From: Chitinophagaceae bacterium
Lineage (GTDB): Bacteria > Bacteroidota > Bacteroidia > Chitinophagales > Chitinophagaceae
Length of the DNA stretch: 64,000 nt
Reading direction: 5' to 3'
NCBI GenBank assembly: GCA_017307755.1
Contig: JAFKGQ010000005.1
Coordinates: forward strand, 434,001-498,000
The translations under genes and the position numbers were made by a program. Below the pieces are notes generated by a model. The model worked only from the letters and a program-made list of their open reading frames with translations, did not search any database and was not told the origin of the DNA. Positions 52,401 to 60,637 of the stretch are shown piece after piece (the first letter of the stretch is position 1; each line of letters begins with the position of its first letter).

Positions 52401-52844
52401 CTGCTGGGGGGCGTTATCGGTAAGCTGGCGGAGCTGCAAGGAACCGGAAGGCTGCAGGCCGTCGGTGAAGAATACGGGCGTTATGAACAATTGGTTACCC
52501 TTGGAAACTATGATATCCTTTTTTCGTTTGGTTATCCGGCCTATAGAAAAAAGACGGGGACAGGCAGGGCTATCGTTGCGCAATTAGGAGAGGATGAGTT
52601 TCTTGTCACCGGCTTTGATACGCGGTTCCAATTCCGTCCCAGGTATAGTACTGGCTATGCGACTGCGGAGTACGTCCTTATCGAGGAAGGGTATTATGAC
52701 AAAGGGCAATGGATACGTAAAAGGATATGGAATGGCGATGAAGCTTATCATTCCACCCTTACGCCTGAGGGGACGATATTGAAAATACGTCTTCGCCGGA
52801 CAAAGAGGGCTCATACGGGGCCTGTAAAAGCCAATTTTGAATGA
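49422..52844 (+). CDS. Fusion of esterase (alpha/beta hydrolase) and GH35/DUF5597 glycosidase
   Basis: 1140 residues with a signal peptide (to about 19). Residues 25-275 form an esterase-D/CE1-like alpha/beta hydrolase with oxyanion region FFHGWGG, nucleophile Ser153 (GFSMGG) and a late His in PGGHMVD. A central beta-rich region (about 280-625) has a SERPIN-like no motif but Ig-like strands. The C-terminal part (about 640-1140) is a GH35/DUF5597 enzyme: LIALGAQLWNSS-type opening (ALGAQLWNSSDW), acid/base Glu794 (VQVENESG), probable nucleophile Glu937 (FVPEMGKG) and a GEDEFLVTGFDT beta domain. It could remove an acyl group and a terminal beta-galactoside from the same chain. Homologous to the stand-alone GH35 of PUL1. 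Confidence 0.85.
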   Translation: MRRIICILLLLPAMSVFARNAQDSGYRDLTHYSKVFGHEKYYRLYLPQGYETSQRRWPVIYFFHGWGGRHFKDDNARLAYDRIKQLVDKYQVILVMWDGNIDLAEPRPYNVGNHEDVKFQVQMKDYFPELAAHIDSSFRTFTDRGHRGIIGFSMGGFMSFFLAGKYPDKVCAAVSLAGSPEFFAGYPDNHTLYPVRYTFENLRQVDCRMHNGDSDILYYLNSEVNAGAVWDEKVKFQYWTFPGGHMVDKPGETRVFEKAMQFVTDAFARPAETRPLNWSHYDLYPDFNVWDYRVTSNKAEPGFLYLRNVNGYGFGVYSHRWLPEGPSIGGLKASVTTAPLYAPEHTYSLVRYSRTSRTVSMDSVKSDAEGRISVQCDGAGEEIGIYSIKHIPNFVFLDQTPGFLHIGGTDKITVRLFNRGGVVRGGARLKVRLGTKDPAVTVNDPVATVMVKPGQRIVELTFTLSCTKTPPPHAEPAEVRFHLSGDATGEFTMPVYFQAPQFDSVSIEGVAAPGEKISLSQGSHHLRLYTEDPWVLSEDERLKDEMIPARWPDGFTLSSVIHISPDCPDGHVIRLLGHYETKTFNPIERKLVWGQASIVVRHGSPSRAGVSVHRRLFRTALVDTNALPAVVKTEKGYRLMVDGAPFIALGAQLWNSSDWPYILRKEWPQLKELHANTLEAPVYWQNIEPQPGVFNFSELDSLVTGARKEGLRLVLLWFGSYKNGSSSYAPDWVLTQPEKYPRMLNAAGEEIQVLSAVSEVNRQADKAAFIRLLQHVREIDSRQHTVIMVQVENESGSLGTDRDYSPAANAAFKADVPAALVRSLGRRPGSWDVVFGEAAAETFNAWYIASYINDIAAAGKKEYDLPMYTNAWLREHGFRRPGEYPSGGPVSTMLPVWKAAAPALAFLSPDIYHSNYTVFTELCSKYARQDNAFFVPEMGKGMDFARFQFYALANFDALGVAVYGIDPFHADPNDFRDKQQLDEKFSGMADNYRLLGGVIGKLAELQGTGRLQAVGEEYGRYEQLVTLGNYDILFSFGYPAYRKKTGTGRAIVAQLGEDEFLVTGFDTRFQFRPRYSTGYATAEYVLIEEGYYDKGQWIRKRIWNGDEAYHSTLTPEGTILKIRLRRTKRAHTGPVKANFE

Positions 52845-54028
52845 GGAGAATTCTTTGGATAGGACTGGTGCTGGCAGGTCAATGCGCATGTGCGCAAAAT
52901 GACCAACCGATAACCCTGATCCTTTGGATGGGGAAGCCTGCTCATCATTATTCTTTGACTCCGGCGCCTTTGAAATACAACAAGGATTTTGCTTTTAGCT
53001 TTACACTGGATGACGGGTTGGTGTCTGCGCTGCGGGTGGCCTTGCCTTATTTTGCCGGTGGCAGGGTATCGCCTCCGTACACTGATGAGTGGGGGTTTGA
53101 CCAGGGAGGTGACGGGCATTTCTATCGAGGACTTTATTACACGGATGGATGTGGTCACCGGCGTCCTTTTCGCGCTGCGATTGCCATCAATGGCGGTAAG
53201 ATGGCGGCGGATGACCGGGACCATGCGGGTTTTTTGTCCTGGAGACAGGTGGATACGCTGAAAGAGTGGGGCTGGGATATATTTGATCACGGTTATGGGC
53301 ATCTGACGGGAGCGGGTGTAAATGCCGCGGCCGAGATCAGTAACAACGGGCAGGCGGTGGAAGAGCGGATGGGTATACAAATGACGCAATTTGTCGTGCC
53401 GGGTGGAAAGGATGATGCGCTCAGCCAGGAGTCTTATGCTGCGGCGGCCTTTGCCGCCGGCAGACTAGCGGTGCATAATGGCCATTATGCCATGGACTGG
53501 AGTCTTCCGGAAGATGCAGCCGCCGCCCGTCATATCCGGGCGGGGCGCTGGTTTTTCAGCAGTCGTCAAGGCAATTGGAATAAGGCATTTTATAAAAGTT
53601 TGGCCCATCTGTTACAGACAAAAGAAAAGGCCTGGATCAATGCCTTTACACATGCGACAGGCAATGACGATGTATGGAACATCAGTCTGCGATTTCCCGA
53701 CTTCAAGACCTTTTTTGACGGACTGGCCGCCCGATATGGCGAGAAAGGGAAGGATAATATGTGGATGGCTTCGTTCCAGGAAGTACAGGATTACCAGATC
53801 ATCCGTCACACATTAAAATATGATTTAAGAGTGGAGGGCAACCGGCTTTATTGTAGATTTGATCCCCGTACTGTGCCGCGGGGGCTGAAGCATAATGCCT
53901 GTAGTTTTATCTGGAGATCCGCGCAGCCTGTACGTGCTGTAAAATGTGTGGGCTGCCGTGTGGAAAGCTATACCGAGGTCCGGCCGGGCGATAAAGTACA
54001 ACAGCAAGTGATCAATATGAATTGGTGA
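52841..54028 (+). CDS. Polysaccharide-deacetylase-like (CE4-type) secreted protein
   Basis: 395 residues with a short signal (ending ACAQ). The core has FSFTLDDGLVSA, where Asp-Asp is the NodB motif 1 pattern, and WDIFDHGYGHL, a motif 2 region with two His for a metal. A late VVPGGKDD may form motif 3. It is divergent from typical CE4 proteins, with a C-terminal beta extension (about 325-395). It may remove N- or O-acetyl groups from the PUL2 substrate. It overlaps the esterase-GH35 gene by 4 bp and is followed after 3 bp by another esterase. Confidence 0.75.
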   Translation: MRRILWIGLVLAGQCACAQNDQPITLILWMGKPAHHYSLTPAPLKYNKDFAFSFTLDDGLVSALRVALPYFAGGRVSPPYTDEWGFDQGGDGHFYRGLYYTDGCGHRRPFRAAIAINGGKMAADDRDHAGFLSWRQVDTLKEWGWDIFDHGYGHLTGAGVNAAAEISNNGQAVEERMGIQMTQFVVPGGKDDALSQESYAAAAFAAGRLAVHNGHYAMDWSLPEDAAAARHIRAGRWFFSSRQGNWNKAFYKSLAHLLQTKEKAWINAFTHATGNDDVWNISLRFPDFKTFFDGLAARYGEKGKDNMWMASFQEVQDYQIIRHTLKYDLRVEGNRLYCRFDPRTVPRGLKHNACSFIWRSAQPVRAVKCVGCRVESYTEVRPGDKVQQQVINMNW

Positions 54029-54031
54029 CAT

Positions 54032-54691
54032 ATGAAGAAGGTATTCTTATTTCTTTTGGCATTTCTTGGATATACTGTCCTGCGGGCGCAGCAACTGCCT
54101 TTTCAGGATGAGATAACGGCCTTCAGAAAGGCGGATAGCACGAACCCACCCCCCGCGCATCCCATTGTTTTTACGGGCAGCTCGTCTTTCCGGAAATGGA
54201 CGGGGGTCAGGGAAGCCTTCCCTGGCTATCCTATCATCAACAGGGGGTTTGGCGGATCGACCTTTCCCGACGTCATACGTTATACCGGCGATGTTATTTT
54301 TAAGTATAAACCCCGGCAAATCGTGATCTATTGCGGCGACAACGACCTGGCTTCTTCCGATACGGTAACGGCGCAGGTAGTATTCCGGAGGTTTAAAGAG
54401 CTGTTCTATCTGATACGGGGAAAGCTAAAGCATACAGATATATTATATGTATCCATCAAACCCAGTCCCAGCCGGGAGAGGCTGATGCCCCGGATGGAAG
54501 AGGCCAACCGGCTGATCAGCGGTTTTCTCCAGGGGCAAAAGCATGCGACATTTGTCGATGTGTACCACCCGATGCTCACTCCGGAAGGCAAGCCGATGGG
54601 GGACATATTTGAAGACGACAGGCTCCACATGAATGCCAGGGGTTATGCCATTTGGCAGAGGCTTATCCTTCCCTTTCTGGCGAAATCCTGA
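54032..54691 (+). CDS. SGNH/GDSL-type esterase, secreted
   Basis: 219 residues with a signal peptide ending LRAQ (about residue 21). The four SGNH blocks are visible: TGSSSFRKW (nucleophile Ser), NRGFGGS (Gly), GDNDLA (Asn) and DRLHMNARGY (Asp/His). Such enzymes remove acetyl or other acyl groups from sugars. It is the last gene of the PUL2 operon, making at least three potential ester- or amide-cleaving activities in the locus. Confidence 0.88.
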   Translation: MKKVFLFLLAFLGYTVLRAQQLPFQDEITAFRKADSTNPPPAHPIVFTGSSSFRKWTGVREAFPGYPIINRGFGGSTFPDVIRYTGDVIFKYKPRQIVIYCGDNDLASSDTVTAQVVFRRFKELFYLIRGKLKHTDILYVSIKPSPSRERLMPRMEEANRLISGFLQGQKHATFVDVYHPMLTPEGKPMGDIFEDDRLHMNARGYAIWQRLILPFLAKS

Positions 54692-54693
54692 AA

Positions 54694-54713
54694 AATAAGT
54701 GTTTATACTTATT
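54694..54713. terminator. AT-rich hairpin after the PUL2 operon
   Basis: AATAAGT and ACTTATT form a 7-bp stem with a 6-base loop right after the PUL2 stop codon. The following bases are GTTCG, not a T-run, so termination would be weak. Confidence 0.35.
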
Positions 54714-54761
54714 GTTCGCCGCTCATATTAACTTATTGTGATTTATTCGCTAACTTATTGT
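54707..54761 (+). repeat. Three direct repeats ACTTATTGT upstream of the ulosonic-acid cluster
   Basis: Copies begin at 54707, 54731 and 54753, with spacings of 24 and 22 bp, near two helical turns. The last two share a longer TAACTTATTGTrA. They lie 50-100 bp ahead of the first gene of the cluster and may be binding sites for an activator. Confidence 0.5.
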
Positions 54762-54813
54762 AACTTCTCATAGTCAAGAGATTCTGTATTAAGCATACGA
54801 TGAAATTTGTACT

Positions 54814-55908
54814 ATGTCCAAGGACGTGAAGTTTCGCCCGAAGAAAATTCTCTTTACAATAGGTTCTCCGAACCAGGCAAGCCAGATGCACCAGATAGCA
54901 TCCTTGCTGCCGGAATACGACTGCTACTTCTCCCAACTATATAGTAAACATCCTGTCGTCAAGTGGTTTATGCGCAGGGGCTATCTTGATACTACCATCC
55001 TTGCGGGTGAATTCAAGAGAAAGGGGGATGCTTATCTGCAACGGCATTGTTTACGCAATGATTACGCCCGGGAGATCTATAAAAATGAATATGATCTTGT
55101 TGTATTATGTACCGATCTGCTGGTAACCAATGAGTTACGTAAGGTAAAGACCATCTGGGTGCAGGAAGGTATGACGGACCCTGTAACGCCCCTTGCTAAG
55201 TGGACGCATCGTTTGGGGCTGCCTGGATGGACAGCCATGAACACGGCATATAACGGGTGTGGCAATGTTTGTGATATCTATTGTGCGGCCAGTCCGGGGT
55301 ACAAGTCGCAGTTCAGCGAGTGGGGCACGGACGCTTCCCGTATTTTTGTGACGGGTATCCCCAATTACGACCATGCTGCGACCTTTCTCAACAATGATTT
55401 CCCTCATCGCGGATATGTAATGGTGGCTACTTCCGATATCCGCGAATGTTTTGGCAAGGATGACCGTCCGGGATTTATCCGTCATTGTGCGGAGATCGCT
55501 GCGGGTCGTCCTTTACTCTTCAAACTGCATCCCAATGAAAAACGGGATCGTGCCATTGCGGAGATACAGGCATATGCTCCGGCCAGTGCGATGATCTTTA
55601 CGGAAGGCAGGACAGAGCATATGATCGCCAACTGTGATGAGCTGATCACGCAATATTCTACTGTTGTATATACCGGGATTGCCCTGGGTAAAAAAGTACA
55701 TTCCTATTTTGATGTGGACAAGCTAAAGCAGCTGGCTCCTATTCAGAATGGAGGGAGCTCAGCGGCTATTATTGCGGACTTGTGCCGGCAATATATCGAG
55801 TTTAAGGGTAGCAGGGCTGCATTCTTAGAAAAGGCAATCATTCAACAAAACACAATCAGTTCACATGAACGACTGCGGGAGAAGGATCGTTACCATTATT
55901 CAAACTAG
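54814..55908 (+). CDS. GT-B-like surface-glycan transferase (CDP-glycerophosphotransferase/sialyltransferase-like)
   Basis: 364 residues without signal peptide. The C-terminal half shows FKLHPNEKRDR and LITQYSTVVYTGIALGKKV, the pattern shared by CDP-glycerol glycerophosphotransferases, capsule enzymes and some polysialyltransferases. The N-terminal half begins KILFTIGSPNQASQMHQIA, a Rossmann-like opening. Given the CMP-sugar genes that follow, it may transfer the CMP-activated acid; this is inference. It is first in the cluster and overlaps the cytidylyltransferase gene by 44 bp. Confidence 0.65.
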   Translation: MSKDVKFRPKKILFTIGSPNQASQMHQIASLLPEYDCYFSQLYSKHPVVKWFMRRGYLDTTILAGEFKRKGDAYLQRHCLRNDYAREIYKNEYDLVVLCTDLLVTNELRKVKTIWVQEGMTDPVTPLAKWTHRLGLPGWTAMNTAYNGCGNVCDIYCAASPGYKSQFSEWGTDASRIFVTGIPNYDHAATFLNNDFPHRGYVMVATSDIRECFGKDDRPGFIRHCAEIAAGRPLLFKLHPNEKRDRAIAEIQAYAPASAMIFTEGRTEHMIANCDELITQYSTVVYTGIALGKKVHSYFDVDKLKQLAPIQNGGSSAAIIADLCRQYIEFKGSRAAFLEKAIIQQNTISSHERLREKDRYHYSN

Positions 55909-56701
55909 AAGGGAGTCCACGCGGCTGCCGGACAAGGTGTTGATGCCGCTGGCGGGTAAACCTTTGTTTGTCCGGCAGGTAGAAAGGGTACAGGCTGCGA
56001 AGCTGGTAGGAACGGTGGTTGTGGCTACCACGCCTTCCCAGGCCGATGATATGATAGTGGATATATGCAACCGGGAAGGTATTGCGTGTTTCCGTGGGCA
56101 TGCCGCCGACCTTCTGGACAGGCATTACCGCGCTGCCTGTCATTATGAGGCTGACATTGTGTTGAAGATCCCCAGTGATTGTCCGTTGATAGATCCGGTG
56201 GTTATTGACAGGGTGATAGAATTTTATCTGACGCATGAGAAGTATGACTACGTGAGCAATTTACATCCTGCCACTTGGCCGGATGGCAATGACGTAGAGA
56301 TCATGCCGCTGTCTGTTTTAAAGGAGGCGCATACACATGCGTCCCGGATGCTGGAGAGAGAGCACACTACCCCTTATATCTGGGAGCGACCGGACCAGTT
56401 CCGTATTGGCAATCTGGTGATGGAAGGAGGAATGGATTATTCGATGACCCACCGGTTTACCATCGATTATGAAGCCGATTATCAATTTATCCGGGCGGTC
56501 TATGAGGAACTATATCCGTCCAACCCCCTGTTTGGCGTCCGGGATATCCTGGCGCTATTGGAGAGGAGACCGGATATCTATCAGATCAATGCGTCGCTGG
56601 CGGGGGTCAATTGGTATCGCCATCATCTTGACGAATTAAAAACGGTATCTGCCGATCAGACGAGGTCGTTAGAAACCAAACCTATATATGATAAACACTA
56701 A
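55865..56701 (+). CDS. SpsF/NeuA-type cytidylyltransferase
   Basis: 278 residues. The nucleotide-binding opening is IVTIIQTRRESTRLPDKVLMPLAGKPLF (quoted only as TRRESTRLPDKVL for the motif), followed by VLKIPSDCPLIDP with the metal Asp and NLHPATWPDGNDVE. The family activates acidic sugars such as sialic acids or Kdo with CTP. The SpsF branch is often found with unusual surface sugars. It overlaps both neighbours (44 bp and 14 bp), showing tight coupling in one operon. Confidence 0.85.
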   Translation: MNDCGRRIVTIIQTRRESTRLPDKVLMPLAGKPLFVRQVERVQAAKLVGTVVVATTPSQADDMIVDICNREGIACFRGHAADLLDRHYRAACHYEADIVLKIPSDCPLIDPVVIDRVIEFYLTHEKYDYVSNLHPATWPDGNDVEIMPLSVLKEAHTHASRMLEREHTTPYIWERPDQFRIGNLVMEGGMDYSMTHRFTIDYEADYQFIRAVYEELYPSNPLFGVRDILALLERRPDIYQINASLAGVNWYRHHLDELKTVSADQTRSLETKPIYDKH

Positions 56702-57554
56702 GCTAGTTGAACTGCAATCTACCGCCCTGCGCGTAAGAGAGCATATCATACGTATGTCCGCCGGCGGCGGATGTTTTATCGGGGCTTCTCTTTCCTGTGT
56801 TGAATTAATGGTCTATTTGTATAAAGATTTTCTCCGCCACGGGCTTGGCAAAGAGTCGCCCGATCTGCGGCGGGATTATCTCTTTTTATCCAAGGGACAT
56901 GATGTGCCTGCGCTTTATGGCACTTTTGCGGAGTTGGGTTTTTTGGACCCCCGCCGTCTAGGCAACCATCTGTCCACTGCCGACAGCATTTACTGGCATC
57001 CCAACAGGGCTATACCCGGCGTGGAATTTCATTCGGGCTCTTTGGGTCATCTGCCGGCTGTAGCGGCGGGTGTGGCATTGGACTGCAGGCTGAGAGGGGG
57101 CGACAACCGTATTGTGGTCATTACGGGTGATGGGGAACTGAATGAGGGCAGCGTTTGGGAGACGGTATTGGTTGCTAATGCGCAAAAGCTGGATAATCTG
57201 ACCCTTGTGGTCGACCGAAACCAATTCCAGGCGAATGTCCGGACGGAGGAGTTGGTGCCTCTGGAGCCGCTGGCGGATAAGTTCAGGGCTTTTGGGTGTA
57301 ATGTCCGCCGTATAGATGGACATGATTTTTCTCAATTGGAGGAAGCGTTCCGGGGATTGCCCGTTGCCAGTGGCGCCGGCGGTATGAATGTCATCATTGC
57401 CGACACGGTGAGGGGGAAGGGGCTACCCAGTATCGAAGCCAGAGCGGACCGTTGGTTCTGCGCTTTTACGGCCGCGGAAGTGGAGCAGCTGTTACAGGAA
57501 TTGCATGGACGTAAGGAAGTTGTCATCGAGTCGGAAACATTGGTCGTACGGTAA
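56688..57554 (+). CDS. Transketolase N-terminal subunit (TPP-binding)
   Basis: 288 residues corresponding to the N-terminal half of transketolase. TPP- and metal-binding motif GDGELNEGSVWE with Asn about 30 residues later (VVDRNQFQ), SKGHDVPALYG and HSGSLGHLPAVAAGVAL are present. It must pair with the next gene product to form an active site that moves a two-carbon ketol unit to an aldose. In this cluster it probably builds a sugar backbone rather than serving the pentose phosphate pathway. Confidence 0.9.
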   Translation: MINTKLVELQSTALRVREHIIRMSAGGGCFIGASLSCVELMVYLYKDFLRHGLGKESPDLRRDYLFLSKGHDVPALYGTFAELGFLDPRRLGNHLSTADSIYWHPNRAIPGVEFHSGSLGHLPAVAAGVALDCRLRGGDNRIVVITGDGELNEGSVWETVLVANAQKLDNLTLVVDRNQFQANVRTEELVPLEPLADKFRAFGCNVRRIDGHDFSQLEEAFRGLPVASGAGGMNVIIADTVRGKGLPSIEARADRWFCAFTAAEVEQLLQELHGRKEVVIESETLVVR

Positions 57555-57564
57555 AATTTAATTT

Positions 57565-58476
57565 ATGACTTACGAAGAATTATTGATAGAGACAGCGTTG
57601 GCTGACGAGCGGATCATCGTCATGACGGCGGAAAACCGGGCTCTTGTCCGCAATGCACCCAAAGTGTTAGGCAGTAGATTTGTCGATACGGGTATTACGG
57701 AGCAGACCCTGGTAGGTATGGCTGCCGGACTTGCATTAAGAGGGCGTATTCCCATCATTCACGCTTTGGCCCCATTTCTCACCATGCGTGCTTTTGAATT
57801 TATCCGGACGGATGTCGGGATAGCACATTTGCCTGTGAAGCTCAGCGGGTATATCCCTGGTCTGTTGTCGGATGGGAATGGTCCCACCCATCAATCCATC
57901 GAGGATGTGGCCATCATGCGGGGCATACCAGGTATGGAGGTATACTGTCCTGCAGACGAAGACGATCTGGTCAGGTCGTTGCCGGCCATCTGGTCTTCCG
58001 ATGCTCCGGCCTATGTCCGGATAAATCATAAAAAGGGAGAGTATACACATGCGTCTTTTGAAAGGGGCCGGGCGGAGGTGGTTGCCGAAGGGACGGATGT
58101 TACCATACTTGTATACGGATATTTATTTGGAAATGCGTTAAAGGCGCAGCGTATCTTACAACAGGAAGGTTTGTCTGTGGGTCTGGTGAATATGCGTTCG
58201 CTAAAACCTGTGGATGAAGCCGAGATCATACGTGCGGCCAAGAGGTCCCGGATGCTGGTGACCATCGAGGATCACCTGTTGACAGGGGGATTGTACTCCA
58301 TTGTGGCCGAAGTGCTGTTGAAGTATGGCGTCACCGTCCGGACGCTGCCCCTGGCCCTGGAGGAGCGCTGGTTCAAGCCGGGGCTGTTGACCGAGGTGTT
58401 GGAGACTGAGGGGTTTACTCCCGAGAAGATTGCCGGAAAAATATATTCATCATCCAATTTGTTATATGCCGAATAA
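57565..58476 (+). CDS. Transketolase C-terminal subunit
   Basis: 303 residues comprising the pyrimidine-binding domain and C-terminal domain. The catalytic Glu lies in DTGITEQTLVGMAAGLA; later blocks are DGNGPTHQSIEDVAIMRGIPGMEV (in part) and the C-terminal VTIEDHLLTGGLYS. It starts 10 bp after the N-terminal subunit gene. Together they give a full-length transketolase in two chains, as in DXP-synthase-like or pathway-specific transketolases. Confidence 0.9.
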   Translation: MTYEELLIETALADERIIVMTAENRALVRNAPKVLGSRFVDTGITEQTLVGMAAGLALRGRIPIIHALAPFLTMRAFEFIRTDVGIAHLPVKLSGYIPGLLSDGNGPTHQSIEDVAIMRGIPGMEVYCPADEDDLVRSLPAIWSSDAPAYVRINHKKGEYTHASFERGRAEVVAEGTDVTILVYGYLFGNALKAQRILQQEGLSVGLVNMRSLKPVDEAEIIRAAKRSRMLVTIEDHLLTGGLYSIVAEVLLKYGVTVRTLPLALEERWFKPGLLTEVLETEGFTPEKIAGKIYSSSNLLYAE

Positions 58477-59803
58477 AGTTGCTTTCAACGAAACATATCC
58501 CGTCGTTACGAAGTCCGACGAGTTATACGAGCGTGCGTTGCCGATCATGACGCCTGTGACGCAGACCCTTGCCAAAGGCCCCGGTCAGTATATCAATGGC
58601 GTGGCGCCCAAATATCTCAAACGCGGGAAAGGCGCACGTGTGTGGGATGTGGACGGGAACGAGTACCTGGATTATAATATGGCTATTGGCCCTTTGTCCC
58701 TGGGTTATTGTTATCCGAGGGTGGATGAGGCCATCATTGCCCAATTAAAGGACGGCATCACATTCTCCATGATGCATGAACTGGAGGTTGTGCTGGCGGA
58801 ATTGATACACGAGATCATTCCCAATGCGGAGGCTATCCGTATCAGCAAGACGGGGGCGGATGTGACCAGCGCTGCCGTGCGTGTCGCCAGGGCCTATACG
58901 GGCAGGAAGAAGGTGCTTTGCTGCGGGTATCATGGCTGGCATGACTGGTATATTTCCGTTACCAGCCGTAGCAGTGGGATCCCGGAAGATATAAAGGCGT
59001 TGAGCGCAACATTTGAATACAACGATATCGAATCTGTACGGCAGGCCCTGGATGAGGACACTGCCTGTGTCATCCTGGAGCCTTTTGTCTTCGAAGCGCC
59101 CAGGGACAATTTTCTCCAGGAGCTAAAAGACTTATGTGATGCCAACGGGACGCTGCTCATATTCGACGAGATGTGGACGGGTTTTCGCGTCGCCCTGGGA
59201 GGCGCTCAGGAATATTTTAACGTCACTCCACATCTGGCATGTTATTCAAAGGCATTTGCCAATGGCATGCCCATTTCCCTGCTGACGGGTAAAAAAGAGA
59301 TCATGGACCTGTTCAGGGAAGAGGTCTTTTTCTTTACCACTTTTGGCGGAGAGGCTTTGTCGCTGGCTGCGGCCGTGGCCACCATCCAGGAGATGAGGGA
59401 GAAGAATGTCGCCGCTTATTTAGCGGAGAAGGGGCGGCGTCTGAAGGATGGGTACAACACGTTGGCTACGGAGCTGGGTATTGCGCATTATACCCGGTGC
59501 ACGGGGTATGATTGCAGGTCCATGGTGGTCTTTGATGCCACTGCCGGCAATCCCCTGGAATTGAAATCCTTTGTTCAGCAGGAGATGATCAAGCGTGGCA
59601 TTCTCTGGTCGGGTTTTCACAATATGAGCTTTAGTCATACGGATGCGGACGTGGATTATACCCTGGCGGCTTACAGGGAGGTACTGGGCCTGTTGAAATC
59701 GGCTGTCGATGGGAAGGAGGTGGCGTCCTTGCTTCGGGGTGCGCCTATCGAGCCGGTGTTTCGTAAAGTGAGCAATTTTAATACAAAGCCTGTGTCGAAA
59801 TAG
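58466..59803 (+). CDS. Class III PLP aminotransferase (glutamate-1-semialdehyde aminomutase-like)
   Basis: 445 residues from the ATG at 58466, which overlaps the transketolase stop by 11 bp; an upstream in-frame start inside that gene is less likely. Motifs are VWDVDGNEYLDYNMAIGPLSLG, SKTGADVTSAAVRVARAYTGR (in part), YHGWHDW, FDEMWTGFR and PLP Lys262 in ACYSKAFANGMPI. This group aminates or isomerises amino-sugar precursors in some surface glycan clusters. It likely adds an amino group to a keto sugar made by the transketolase; order is inference. Confidence 0.88.
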   Translation: MPNKVAFNETYPVVTKSDELYERALPIMTPVTQTLAKGPGQYINGVAPKYLKRGKGARVWDVDGNEYLDYNMAIGPLSLGYCYPRVDEAIIAQLKDGITFSMMHELEVVLAELIHEIIPNAEAIRISKTGADVTSAAVRVARAYTGRKKVLCCGYHGWHDWYISVTSRSSGIPEDIKALSATFEYNDIESVRQALDEDTACVILEPFVFEAPRDNFLQELKDLCDANGTLLIFDEMWTGFRVALGGAQEYFNVTPHLACYSKAFANGMPISLLTGKKEIMDLFREEVFFFTTFGGEALSLAAAVATIQEMREKNVAAYLAEKGRRLKDGYNTLATELGIAHYTRCTGYDCRSMVVFDATAGNPLELKSFVQQEMIKRGILWSGFHNMSFSHTDADVDYTLAAYREVLGLLKSAVDGKEVASLLRGAPIEPVFRKVSNFNTKPVSK

Positions 59804-59809
59804 TATTAT

Positions 59810-60613
59810 ATGGATCTATTCTTATTGACTGGTAAGACGGCGGTGGTTACAGGCGCCTGTGGTCTATTGGGCAGGCATCATTGCGAAGCGCTGGCTGAAG
59901 CCGGCGCCCGGGTGGTGGCTGCGGATCTGGATGAAAAGGCTTGTATAAAACTGGCTGAAGCGTTGGGGCCTTCGCATATGGGTGTAGGGATAAATGTAGC
60001 GGACCCGGATTCGATCCGGCAGGCGCGGGAGGGTATTGTAGGCAGGTATGGTCGTATCGATGTACTGGTCAACAATGCCGCCATCAACGATAAATTCGAG
60101 GACCCTATTCTGGGCAGCAAGCAGTCTATGTTCGAGCATTATCCCCTGGAAATGTGGGACAGATCGTGGCAGGTGAATGTCAGCGGGGTATTTCTTTGCA
60201 GCCAGATCCTGGGCGGGGTTATGGCGGAACAGGGCGGCGGCAGTATCATAAATATTGCGTCCACTTATGGCATCGTGGCGCCGGACCAGAGCATTTATCG
60301 TAATGAGATGGGGGAGCAGACCTTTTATAAATCTCCCGCTTATCCCGTGACGAAATCCGCTGTCATAGGTTTTACCAAATTCCTTGCTTCCTATTGGGGA
60401 CATCGTGGCGTGCGGGTAAATACGCTTTCGCCCGGAGGGGTGGAGAACAACCAGGACCCCTTCTTTTTGAAGAATTATTCTGATAAGACATTGTTGGGAC
60501 GTATGGCTGCGCCGGTGGATTACAAGGGGGCCATTGTGTTTTTGGCTTCGGATGCGTCTGCCTACATGACGGGGGCCAACCTGGTAGTGGATGGAGGATG
60601 GACGGCTATTTGA
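59810..60613 (+). CDS. SDR-family oxidoreductase of the surface-sugar cluster
   Basis: 267 residues. The cofactor motif [11 protein letters not shown] is a slightly unusual TGxxxLLG form, followed by NNAAIND, catalytic Ser in [15 protein letters not shown] (YxxxK) and a terminal DGGWTAI. An insertion around [16 protein letters not shown] before the Tyr widens the active site, as in SDRs acting on ulosonic or sugar-acid substrates. It lies between the aminotransferase and the phosphatase, 6 and 24 bp away. Confidence 0.87.
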   Translation: MDLFLLTGKTAVVTGACGLLGRHHCEALAEAGARVVAADLDEKACIKLAEALGPSHMGVGINVADPDSIRQAREGIVGRYGRIDVLVNNAAINDKFEDPILGSKQSMFEHYPLEMWDRSWQVNVSGVFLCSQILGGVMAEQGGGSIINIASTYGIVAPDQSIYRNEMGEQTFYKSPAYPVTKSAVIGFTKFLASYWGHRGVRVNTLSPGGVENNQDPFFLKNYSDKTLLGRMAAPVDYKGAIVFLASDASAYMTGANLVVDGGWTAI

Positions 60614-60637
60614 CAGATATTATATATAAGCAACGGC

